A stretch of DNA of 64,000 bases from Legionella_C sp963803545 (GTDB lineage: Bacteria > Pseudomonadota > Gammaproteobacteria > Legionellales > Legionellaceae): assembly GCA_963803545.1 (NCBI GenBank), contig CAWDMX010000004.1, forward strand, positions 744,001-808,000, given 5' to 3'. The translations under genes were made by a program, and so were the position numbers. A model generated the notes under the pieces. It worked only from the letters and a program-made list of their open reading frames with translations. It was not told where the DNA came from and made no database searches. Positions 1 through 7,492 of this stretch are shown one piece after another (position 1 is the stretch's first letter; each line of letters opens with the position of its first letter).

Positions 1-353
1 CCATGAACTGCATTAGCATCAATGCTGTCAGCAAAGTCCGCACGAATAGTATTAGCCGCTGCTTCTTTAGGATTAGTAGCGCCCATTAAGTCTCGGTGTA
101 GGGAAACCGCATTTTCACCTTGTAAAACTTGAATAATAACAGGTCCTGAAATCATAAACTTTACTAAGTCATTGAAAAAAGGACGTTCTTTATGCACGGC
201 GTAAAACCCTTCTGCTTCATTTTGAGTAAGGTGCTTCATTTTCGCGGCAATAATTTTTAAACCAGCATTTTCAAATCGTGTATAAATTTGTCCAATAACA
301 GATTTAACGACGGCATCCGGTTTAATTATTGACAAGGTACGTTCAGTAGCCAT
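1..353 (-). CDS. ndk: Nucleoside diphosphate kinase, C-terminus cut by window edge
   Basis: Transfers the gamma phosphate between nucleoside triphosphates and diphosphates in the cytoplasm, through a phosphohistidine. The reading frame starts with ATERTLSIIKPDAVVK, the classic opening of the family, and runs 117 codons to the window edge. It ends at NAVHG, which holds the catalytic histidine of the NxxHGSD signature, so only the last 25 or so residues are outside. The start is the ATG at 353, which gives the normal N-terminus. Identification is near certain; only completeness of the C-terminus cannot be judged. Confidence 0.95.
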   Translation of the reverse strand, partial: MATERTLSIIKPDAVVKSVIGQIYTRFENAGLKIIAAKMKHLTQNEAEGFYAVHKERPFFNDLVKFMISGPVIIQVLQGENAVSLHRDLMGATNPKEAAANTIRADFADSIDANAVH

Positions 354-435
354 TTTAAAACTCCAGTTAACAAAAAGCGCCATTATACATTAAGTTGTTT
401 GTTAGAAGAATCTTTTAGTATAATAAAGCCGTTAT

Positions 436-1311
436 TTAAAAAGATTCGCCAATTTCTGCGTCAAATTGAAGCTTTTCTAAGTTCATTTGACTTGTAGAAT
501 CACGCTCAATGTAGCTGGGCAAATAGAGCATTGCGTTATGGATTTCAATAATGAACGCTCGGAAATTACTACGCATTTCTCTTAAAACATTAGCCAAAGA
601 TTTTATAGTATCAATATACGCCGTTAACTCTTCGCCCAGCTGCAATATGGATGGAAACAAATCATCAACCGCTTTTTTAAAAATTTTTTTTACGTGACTT
701 GTGAGCTCAATTTGAAGAATAGACGCAATAACCGTCCAGGATATTTCTGCTTCCTGTGCTTTTTTATAGTCGTAATAAGCTACTAAAATCACTAAAGCCT
801 GGAAGACATCTTCATCTTTTTTATGAATCGAAATTTCCGCAAATTGTTTTGTTATTTGTTGACTGCAAACAAACAAACGCTCATTACTAACAGCCGTTTT
901 TTCTATTAAAACCGCTTGGCATTTTGCAATAAGATTTATATGTTGATTGTAAATATCATCAACGGAACTATTTTTATCAAGTAGTTTTTGCCGCAATTCC
1001 TCTAAACTTTCACGAGCGGCTATATTTTGCTCGTTTTCATTATCTGCATCCGGCGATAAAAGATAATCAATAAATACAGTTTGGGCATACGACTGATAAT
1101 CGCGTACTTGGTTTAAAATTATACCGTTAAGCACGTTGTATAAAGGCATAATTAATAATTGGTGATAGTACACATCCGTATTCGTTAATGCGTACAATAA
1201 TTCGTTTTTTTCTAAGCGAATATCATATTGCTCTAAAACTCTCTGAGCGGTTATAACACCATAGGTTGAAAACCAATCTACCACTGAGATTCGATGCTGT
1301 TCCTTTTCCAT
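436..1311 (-). CDS. Helical protein of unknown function (291 aa)
   Basis: I do not recognise this protein. It is predicted to be almost entirely alpha-helical and rich in Leu, Ile, Glu and Lys, with no signal peptide, no convincing membrane segment and no enzyme motif. Residues about 90-135 look able to form a coiled coil. It follows the next gene upstream (1325-2062) by 13 bases, and that gene follows lpxH by 11, so minC, lpxH and the two unknown genes probably share a transcript. A structural or host-interacting (effector-like) protein is possible but unproven. The absence of any shadowing better frame and the tight spacing support it being a real gene. Confidence 0.75.
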   Translation of the reverse strand: MEKEQHRISVVDWFSTYGVITAQRVLEQYDIRLEKNELLYALTNTDVYYHQLLIMPLYNVLNGIILNQVRDYQSYAQTVFIDYLLSPDADNENEQNIAARESLEELRQKLLDKNSSVDDIYNQHINLIAKCQAVLIEKTAVSNERLFVCSQQITKQFAEISIHKKDEDVFQALVILVAYYDYKKAQEAEISWTVIASILQIELTSHVKKIFKKAVDDLFPSILQLGEELTAYIDTIKSLANVLREMRSNFRAFIIEIHNAMLYLPSYIERDSTSQMNLEKLQFDAEIGESF

Positions 1312-1324
1312 GCAGATTCCTTTA

Positions 1325-2062
1325 TTAATTGCACTTAAGACTTAATGGACTCTCCGGAGTGTATTCTTCCAAGTCTACCTGCAACTCTTTTTTAATATGG
1401 GCTTCGAATTTTTGTCTCAAATCACGTCTGTCAAAAATATCAGCCGTTAATACCTCATTATTTAAGTCGACAAACTGCGACTGGTTGTTTAAACGGTATC
1501 CTTGTTGTTTTAACCAAAGCACAAGCCCAATATCAAATATTTTCTTCGCCGCATCTGGAGCTTCATCACTTAAAATATACGCATCTGTAAATAACTTTCC
1601 ATCGTCGTTTATTTCTAAACCAAACCTAAGCATCGGTTGTTTATGGGGCAGTTTTTCTTTAAGAGTTCGTATTCGCGGTGTAATTCCAATTGCCTCCAAT
1701 ACATTTTTTACAGAATCTGATGCAGAGAGCAATACATTTCTGCTGTCGTGGCTTTTTACAAAAGCTTTTACAAACACGCGTATAATTTCTAAAAGGTTTC
1801 CCATTGCCGTAATCCATTGATCATAAGCTTTTGTACTGCCTTGAGATTTATGGCGCCTGATGACCTCATCTAATTCCGCTAATGCAGGCGCAGCTTCCCG
1901 ATTTTCAGTTTCCGTTTTAAGCGCTCTATTGGACTGCTCTTCCAATTTTTTTCTTTGCAAAAGAGCGTTTTTAAAATTGGCTAGTTCAATAGCTAGTTGT
2001 TGTTTCAATTGCGCATCAGTAGCGTTCAAAAGTTCATTTTTTATTTCATGATTATTTGGCAT
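1325..2062 (-). CDS. Protein of unknown function with N-terminal coiled coil (245 aa)
   Basis: I do not recognise a family. The first 70 or so residues are charged and helical (repeated Leu, Glu, Gln, Lys) and probably form a coiled coil. The rest reads as a mixed alpha/beta domain with a conserved-looking core near LRFGLEINDDGKLFTDAYI. There is no signal peptide and no membrane segment. I chose the ATG at 2062 because GAAGG lies about ten bases before it; an in-frame GTG at 2071 is possible. The gene sits between lpxH and the 291-residue unknown with very short gaps, suggesting cotranscription and perhaps a joint role of the two unknown proteins. Confidence 0.75.
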   Translation of the reverse strand: MPNNHEIKNELLNATDAQLKQQLAIELANFKNALLQRKKLEEQSNRALKTETENREAAPALAELDEVIRRHKSQGSTKAYDQWITAMGNLLEIIRVFVKAFVKSHDSRNVLLSASDSVKNVLEAIGITPRIRTLKEKLPHKQPMLRFGLEINDDGKLFTDAYILSDEAPDAAKKIFDIGLVLWLKQQGYRLNNQSQFVDLNNEVLTADIFDRRDLRQKFEAHIKKELQVDLEEYTPESPLSLKCN

Positions 2063-2073
2063 GGCACACACCT

Positions 2074-2787
2074 TCAGGGTAAATGTTTAAAATAAAAACC
2101 TTCTGCTAGATCATAACACAAAAATTTTGGACTGTCATCCCAATCACTTAGAATGTAGTGGTGAAAAGGTTCCTGTAAATAGGGGTATAAAGTTAACCCG
2201 GCTGAATGCGTATGCCCATGAATTAGGACACTGGCTGCAAATTTTTTTTGGCAGTTTGAAATCTCTTGCGCAACGACGTTCATTGTTACGGAATTGTATT
2301 TTTTTGAAGCACTCATTTTTCTTATTTTTTTTGATAAGGAAACCCGAAACGAAAGAGGCAACTTTAAAAATAGGCTGCATAAAAATTTACTGGCCATAAT
2401 CTTACGGAATCGTTGATGCGCTACGTCTAGGGTACAAAATCTATCACCATGTGCCAATAAAACCTTATTCAAACCCAAGTTAACTAAATAAGGTTCCGAC
2501 ACAATAGAAAATCCGGCTAGCTTTGCAAATGTTGCCCCTATCAAAAAATCGCGGTTACCGGGTATAAAAAAAATTTTCATAGTGCTGGATAATTTTTTTA
2601 AACGACGAGCAATGCCTCGACTCCATTCGGTTAAACTATCATCGCCCACCCAAACATGAAAAAAATCACCTAACACATAAAGATTATCCACTCGACCGAT
2701 AGCCCATTGACAAAAAAGACTAAATTTATTATCAATATCTGCATTATCTGGGTGTAAATGAAGGTCGGAAATAAATACCGTTAGCAT
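2074..2787 (-). CDS. lpxH: UDP-2,3-diacylglucosamine diphosphatase LpxH
   Basis: Hydrolyses UDP-2,3-diacylglucosamine to lipid X and UMP, the fourth step of lipid A synthesis, at the inner face of the cytoplasmic membrane. It is a calcineurin-fold metallophosphoesterase: DLHLHP near the N-terminus, GDFFHVWVGDD, GNRDF, HGDRFCT and HGHTHSA supply the metal ligands in the LpxH arrangement. Length (237 aa) is normal. The chosen ATG begins MLTVFISDLHL, as in relatives; an ATG five codons upstream exists. The start overlaps the end of minC by seven bases, implying translational coupling. LpxH implies the usual lipid A pathway and an LPS-bearing outer membrane. Confidence 0.93.
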   Translation of the reverse strand: MLTVFISDLHLHPDNADIDNKFSLFCQWAIGRVDNLYVLGDFFHVWVGDDSLTEWSRGIARRLKKLSSTMKIFFIPGNRDFLIGATFAKLAGFSIVSEPYLVNLGLNKVLLAHGDRFCTLDVAHQRFRKIMASKFLCSLFLKLPLSFRVSLSKKIRKMSASKKYNSVTMNVVAQEISNCQKKFAASVLIHGHTHSAGLTLYPYLQEPFHHYILSDWDDSPKFLCYDLAEGFYFKHLP

Positions 2788-3491
2788 AAAGCTTCTATAC
2801 AAATAAGCCCGTCTTTAAGAAAAATTTGACAAGGTTTATCAACAGGTTCCATCGCATCACTTAATTTATAGTGACCCGCAATAGATACTAGTTCAGCATC
2901 CAATGATTGACAAAATATACGCGCCGATACATCACCCGAAATACCGGCCAAAGCCCGGCCACGCAACGCGCCGTATACATGAATGTTTCCGTCGGCTAGA
3001 AGCTCGGCTCCATGACTTACCGAAGACGCAACAATCAAGTCACCGCCCTTACAAACGGCTTGTTGTCCAGAACGCACGGGAGAGGTGAGCATTTTATTCG
3101 CCGTTTTAACCGGCTCCGCGGCGGTTTCTTCGTACTGTTTGTCCTGATTGGACGAGGAATGCAGTAGCGCAAAACCTTTTTCCTTGGCATAACTTGCAAG
3201 TTTTGGTTCGCTGCTTTGCACACCTACGGGAATAAGATTATGCGTTTTAAGACACGTGATTAGGGCATCAAAACGTGCAAAATCAACTTTAAGATTGTTC
3301 AAATCCAATATTATCGGGGTATTTGAAAACATTAAAGGCGCTTTGCTAGTTAGCTCAACCAATTGCGCCATTACAACATCGGTATCGGTAGATGCTAGTT
3401 GCAAAACCGTTAGCGTATACAGCCGTCCTTTTAATTTGAATGCTTTATCTTTCAAAATACTATCTACCATAATGATGATATCCATTGCCAT
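2781..3491 (-). CDS. minC: Septum site-determining protein MinC
   Basis: Inhibitor of FtsZ polymerisation that, with MinD, blocks division at the cell poles. The N-terminal FtsZ-inhibiting domain occupies about residues 10-105 (FKLKGRLYTLTVLQL then PIILDLNNL). The C-terminal beta-helix that binds MinD spans about 130-236, with the family pattern GGDLIVASSVSHGAEL, DGNIHVYGALRGRALAG and GDVSARIFC. Length is typical. Unusually for this family, minD and minE are not next to it in this window; instead it heads a minus-strand group with lpxH and two unknown genes. The exact start (ATG at 3491, 3485 or 3470) is not resolved because no clear ribosome binding site is visible. Confidence 0.9.
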   Translation of the reverse strand: MAMDIIIMVDSILKDKAFKLKGRLYTLTVLQLASTDTDVVMAQLVELTSKAPLMFSNTPIILDLNNLKVDFARFDALITCLKTHNLIPVGVQSSEPKLASYAKEKGFALLHSSSNQDKQYEETAAEPVKTANKMLTSPVRSGQQAVCKGGDLIVASSVSHGAELLADGNIHVYGALRGRALAGISGDVSARIFCQSLDAELVSIAGHYKLSDAMEPVDKPCQIFLKDGLICIEALC

Positions 3492-3541
3492 TTTTTTTTA
3501 CTATACTACCATGAGGTGCCAATTAACTGAAGGATAACGTT

Positions 3542-5206
3542 TTGGATAAAATATGGTTTAATAGCTATCAACCTGGTGTTCCATACGACATTGACTCTAG
3601 TTTGTATGCATCACTGGTTGATTTAGTGGATGTAGCGTGTGCAAAACATGCTGATAAGGTTGCTTTTACAAATCTTGGATACGAATTAACGTACAAGGAG
3701 CTTCAAGAAAAAAGCGTACAATTTGCTTCGTACCTAAAAAAAATTAAACTGTCTAAAGGCGCGCGCGTTGCGATAATGATGCCTAATTTATTGCAATACC
3801 CTATTGCCATACTCGGGATACTTCGTGCAGGGTGTGTGGTAGTTAATACCAACCCACTGTACACCGCTGACGAACTGACTCATCAGTTAAACGACAGCGG
3901 CGCTGAAGTGCTCATTGTCCTCGCTAATTTTGCGTCTGTTGTCGAAAAAGCATTACCTCATTTGTCTATCAAAAATATAATTATTACCCAGATTGGGGAT
4001 ATTTTACCGTGGCCGAAGCGCTCCATCGTAAACTTCGTTGTCAAATACATTAAAAAAATAGTCCCGAAATACACACTTACTAATACGCACGAATTTAATG
4101 AGGCCTTTGAAAGTTCGGTAGACAAAACGATTAAATGGCCGAGTGTTTCGCACGAAGATATCGCCTTTTTACAATACACTGGTGGCACCACAGGTGTTGC
4201 CAAAGCTGCGGTTCTCACTCATGGAAATATGGTTGCCAATGTGCTGCAAGCGTATCATTGGATTAAACCATTAATGAGTCAGCAGCAGGACATTATTGTA
4301 ACGGCCCTTCCGCTTTACCATATCTTCTCACTGACCGCTAATTGCTTAACTTTCATCAAAGCTGGTGCTAAAAATATTCTCATCACCAACCCACGTGATA
4401 TTCCTGGATTTATAAACATTATTAAAAACAGTAAATTTACTACCTTAACAGGAGTTAATACACTTTTTAATGCTTTATTGAACCACGAAAAATTCAAAAC
4501 AATTGATTTTAGTCATTTGAAACTCACCTTATCAGGCGGAATGGCTTTACAAAAATCCGTTGCGCTGCGCTGGCGAGCGCAAACACATACACGTATTCTT
4601 GAGGCTTATGGGCTTACTGAAACCTCCCCTGCCGTAACAATTAACCCTATGAACTTGGAGGAATATAACGGCAGTATCGGTTTGCCTGTTCCTTCAACTG
4701 AAATCTCCATCCGTAACGATAATGGAGAAGAGCTTGCTGTTGGCGAAATTGGTGAGTTGTGTGTGAAAGGGCCACAGGTAATGCAAAACTACTGGAAAAA
4801 ACAAGACGAAACTGCATTAATATTTACTCAGGATGGTTTTTTGAAAACCGGTGATATTGCTCGAGTTGATGAGCAAGGCTTTGTTTATTTAGTGGATAGA
4901 AAAAAAGATATGATCCTAGTTTCAGGATTTAATGTGTATCCCAATGAAATAGAGCAAGTAATTAGTACAATGCCGGGTGTCTCCGAGGTTGGAGTAGTTG
5001 GGGTTATTGGCGAGGACTCGCGGGAACGTGTTAAAGCTTGCGTCGTAAAAAAAGATAAGGCGCTAACTGAGGAAGATATTATCGCGCACTGTCGTGAGTT
5101 TCTCACTGCTTATAAAGTTCCCAAAATCATTGAGTTTTTTGATGAATTACCAAAAAATAACGTTGGGAAGATTTTACGCCGCGCTTTACGCGATCCTTTA
5201 AAGTAA
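3542..5206 (+). CDS. fadD: Long-chain fatty acid-CoA ligase FadD
   Basis: Activates imported long-chain fatty acids to acyl-CoA with ATP at the inner membrane, feeding beta-oxidation or phospholipid synthesis. It is an adenylate-forming enzyme: the AMP-binding P-loop reads YTGGTTGVAKAAVLTH near residue 215, followed by YGLTETSPAV, GDIARVDEQGFVYLVDRKKD and the C-terminal lysine in KNNVGKILRR. The length of 554 aa matches FadD. The start is TTG with AAGGA nine bases upstream; no ATG fits. It diverges from minC across 50 bases, so both promoters share this short gap. A family member for another carboxylic acid cannot be excluded, but the FadD-like length and motif spacing favour long-chain substrates. 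Confidence 0.9.
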   Translation: MDKIWFNSYQPGVPYDIDSSLYASLVDLVDVACAKHADKVAFTNLGYELTYKELQEKSVQFASYLKKIKLSKGARVAIMMPNLLQYPIAILGILRAGCVVVNTNPLYTADELTHQLNDSGAEVLIVLANFASVVEKALPHLSIKNIIITQIGDILPWPKRSIVNFVVKYIKKIVPKYTLTNTHEFNEAFESSVDKTIKWPSVSHEDIAFLQYTGGTTGVAKAAVLTHGNMVANVLQAYHWIKPLMSQQQDIIVTALPLYHIFSLTANCLTFIKAGAKNILITNPRDIPGFINIIKNSKFTTLTGVNTLFNALLNHEKFKTIDFSHLKLTLSGGMALQKSVALRWRAQTHTRILEAYGLTETSPAVTINPMNLEEYNGSIGLPVPSTEISIRNDNGEELAVGEIGELCVKGPQVMQNYWKKQDETALIFTQDGFLKTGDIARVDEQGFVYLVDRKKDMILVSGFNVYPNEIEQVISTMPGVSEVGVVGVIGEDSRERVKACVVKKDKALTEEDIIAHCREFLTAYKVPKIIEFFDELPKNNVGKILRRALRDPLK

Positions 5207-5238
5207 AATAGCGCTACTTTATTACTCAATCTTTGCAA

Positions 5239-5274
5239 ATGGTATTGGAGCCAGGAATCCTGCTGTGATACCAT
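5239..5274. repeat. Imperfect palindrome between fadD and the carboxypeptidase gene
   Basis: Arms ATGGTAT and ATACCAT (7 bp, exact) enclose further pairs AGC/GCT and AGG/CCT, forming a nested hairpin of 36 bases. No T-run follows, so it is a poor Rho-independent terminator. It may be an operator or an mRNA processing or stability element for the flanking genes. Seen in sequence only; role unknown. Confidence 0.5.
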
Positions 5275-5303
5275 ATTTCAACTTAAATTTTGAGTAATTA
5301 TGC

Positions 5304-6518
5304 ATGCTACCCTTTCGCTATTTCTTTTTGATAGGTTCTGTTGGTCTATCGATGATACAACCAATGGCACACTCCGATTCTTTATTACCCCAAAGTATTA
5401 ACAATCGCCCCATAGCAGCTACGGCTAATAAACCTGTCGTAGTTCCATCTGCCCCACAATTAAACGCTAAAGCCTACCTTCTAATAGACGCAAACAGTGG
5501 CAAAATTATTGCTGAAAAAAATAGCGAGCAAAAACTTTCACCAGCAAGCCTCACTAAAATGATGACGCTTTATGTAGTATCTAACGCTCTACAAAACGAA
5601 CAAATTCATTTAGAGGATACCGTGCATATAAGCCAAACGGCTTGGAAAACAGGCGGCTCACGTATGTTTGTGAAAGCCGGGCAAGATGTGAAGATTGAGG
5701 ATTTACTAAAAGGAATTATTGTTGACTCCGGGAATGATGCCTGCGTTGCCTTAGCCGAGCACATTGGTGGAAGCGAGCAAGGTTTTGCAGATATTATGAA
5801 TCAACAAGCACACGACCTAGGAATGAACAGTAGCCACTTCACCGATAGCACGGGTTTACCGGATGAAAATTTATTTGTAACAGCAAAAGACTTAGCGATT
5901 CTGTCGCGCGCGTTGATACAGGATTTTCCTCAGTATTATCATTGGTACAAACAAAAATGGTATACCTACAACGGTATTCGTCAACCCAATCGTAACCGCT
6001 TATTGTGGCGAAACAGTCAGGTAGACGGCGTTAAAACCGGTCACACCAACGATGCGGGCTTCTGTCTTGTTTCTTCAGCAAAACGTGAAGACATGCGTTT
6101 GATATCGGTAGTACTGGGATCACCTAGTGAAACAGTTCGAGCGGACGACAGCGAGCGCTTGCTAAACTACGGTTTCCGCTTTTTTGAAACGCACAAACTG
6201 TATAAGGCGGAACAAAATATTGTAAGCTTGCCTGTTTATAAAGGCCGTGTACGCACCGTAAGTGTTGGCTTACTAAGCGATCACTACATTACCATTCCGC
6301 ATGGTCAATACCAACGTTTAAATATCACCATAAACACACCTCAACAACTGCAAGCACCGATTGAAAAAAACGCGTCGGTAGGTGAGTTGTTAATACAATA
6401 CGACGGTAAAACAATAGACAGCTTGCCACTGTACGCACTAACCGACATAGCTAGAGGAGGTTTTTATACACGCGCTAAAGATTCAATCCTAATGCTTTTT
6501 AAAAAAAGGCTTGGTTAA
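5304..6518 (+). CDS. dacA: D-alanyl-D-alanine carboxypeptidase, PBP5/6 type
   Basis: Removes the terminal D-alanine from peptidoglycan pentapeptides in the periplasm and so sets cross-linking and cell shape. An N-terminal signal peptide (residues about 1-23) is followed by the peptidase S11 domain with its three signatures: SLTK (nucleophilic serine near residue 82), SGN near 142 and KTGHTNDAG near 242. A C-terminal PBP5 domain and an amphipathic anchor helix ending FKKRL complete the usual 400-residue form. The start ATG at 5304 gives the signal peptide; an ATG at 5300 is in another frame. ybeD begins directly after its stop, then lipB, in the gene order dacA-ybeD-lipB known from Escherichia coli. 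Confidence 0.93.
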   Translation: MLPFRYFFLIGSVGLSMIQPMAHSDSLLPQSINNRPIAATANKPVVVPSAPQLNAKAYLLIDANSGKIIAEKNSEQKLSPASLTKMMTLYVVSNALQNEQIHLEDTVHISQTAWKTGGSRMFVKAGQDVKIEDLLKGIIVDSGNDACVALAEHIGGSEQGFADIMNQQAHDLGMNSSHFTDSTGLPDENLFVTAKDLAILSRALIQDFPQYYHWYKQKWYTYNGIRQPNRNRLLWRNSQVDGVKTGHTNDAGFCLVSSAKREDMRLISVVLGSPSETVRADDSERLLNYGFRFFETHKLYKAEQNIVSLPVYKGRVRTVSVGLLSDHYITIPHGQYQRLNITINTPQQLQAPIEKNASVGELLIQYDGKTIDSLPLYALTDIARGGFYTRAKDSILMLFKKRLG

Positions 6519-6785
6519 ATGAGTAGTCAACCGAGTTTGATGACATTTCCATGTGATTTTATTTTAAAAATTATTGGCAAAGACACCCCTCTTTTTGTAA
6601 AAGAAATTGGCGCTATTATTCGTCAATTTTATCCTAACACTTGTGAGAAAAATTTTACGATTAAAAGGAGTGAAAATAATACTTATGTCGCGATTAGTGT
6701 GTCACTGCATATCCTAGATCAACGTACGTTGGATGCGGTTTACCAAGAGTTAGTGCGCCATCCTGATGTTAAAATGGTTTTGTAA
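6519..6785 (+). CDS. ybeD: YbeD-like regulatory domain protein (DUF493)
   Basis: Small cytoplasmic protein of the DUF493/YbeD family, with an ACT-like ferredoxin fold suggested by family knowledge to regulate a neighbour, possibly lipoate synthesis; the biochemical function is not established. FPCDFILKIIGKD at the start and the closing RHPDVKMVL are the recognisable family features, and the 88-residue length is normal. It starts on the base after the dacA stop codon, and its stop overlaps the lipB start by one base, so dacA-ybeD-lipB is a tight operon. Confidence 0.88.
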   Translation: MSSQPSLMTFPCDFILKIIGKDTPLFVKEIGAIIRQFYPNTCEKNFTIKRSENNTYVAISVSLHILDQRTLDAVYQELVRHPDVKMVL

Positions 6786-7402
6786 TGGTAATTATTCGTG
6801 ATCTGGGTTTACAAAACTACTCTTGTGTCTGGGAGGAAATGAAGACTTTTACCGCCAATCGCCAGCCAACCACAGGCGATGAGTTTTGGTTGGTAGAACA
6901 TTTTCCAGTCTATACACAAGGACAGGCAGGAAAAGTTGAGCATCTCTTAAATACCAATACTATTGAGGTAGTGCAATCCGATCGGGGTGGACAGGTAACT
7001 TATCATGGTCCGGGTCAATTAGTGTGTTATGTACTTGTGGACCTTAAACGTTTGCAACTTGGAATACGCAGCTTAGTCACTAAACTTGAGCGCATTTTAA
7101 TTGCTGTTTTGAAAACATTTAATATTACGGCACAAAATAGAGATAACGCTCCAGGCGTCTATGTTCAAGAAAAAAAAATTGCCTCTATTGGTTTGCGTGT
7201 TAAAAATGGGTGCACCTACCACGGCATTGCACTTAATGTAGATATGGATTTAACCCCTTTTAACGGCATTAACCCCTGTGGATTTGCTAACTTACAAATG
7301 ACCCAAATACGGTTGTTGCAACCCGATATTACACTAAGTGCTGTTAAAAAACGTTTGCAAAGTTTGTTAATAGCGGAGTGGGACACCCTCACACTTGCTT
7401 AA
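6785..7402 (+). CDS. lipB: Octanoyltransferase LipB
   Basis: Transfers octanoyl from acyl carrier protein to the lipoyl domains of 2-oxo acid dehydrogenases and the glycine cleavage H protein. Family signatures are present: RGGQVTYHGPGQLVCY around residue 70, the catalytic lysine in KKIASIGLRV near 133 and the catalytic cysteine in NPCGFANL near 165. Length 205 aa is normal. The ATG shares one base with the ybeD stop (TAATG), indicating coupled translation. lipA, the usual next gene, is missing here and must lie elsewhere or be replaced. One likely client in this window is the E2 subunit at 38753-39862. Confidence 0.95.
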   Translation: MVIIRDLGLQNYSCVWEEMKTFTANRQPTTGDEFWLVEHFPVYTQGQAGKVEHLLNTNTIEVVQSDRGGQVTYHGPGQLVCYVLVDLKRLQLGIRSLVTKLERILIAVLKTFNITAQNRDNAPGVYVQEKKIASIGLRVKNGCTYHGIALNVDMDLTPFNGINPCGFANLQMTQIRLLQPDITLSAVKKRLQSLLIAEWDTLTLA

Positions 7403-7429
7403 CTTAAGTTAATTGCTTAATAAGTAGAG

Positions 7430-7455
7430 CTCATTTAAATTTAAGAATGAGTTTT
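7430..7455 (+). terminator. Weak hairpin-plus-T-run after lipB
   Basis: CTCATT pairs with AATGAG across a ten-base loop and is followed by TTTT, 28 bases past the lipB stop and before the LssY-like gene. The stem is AT-rich and short, so its efficiency is doubtful. Confidence 0.35.
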
Positions 7456-7492
7456 ATGACACTATTGATTACCGAAGGAGTCGCAATCGGAT

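Noticed and set aside
1329..1820. Plus-strand ORF of 163 residues opposite the 245-residue unknown gene
   Set aside because: Composition rich in Ser, Phe and Asn without domain pattern, and entirely antisense to a better-supported gene with a ribosome binding site and operon spacing.
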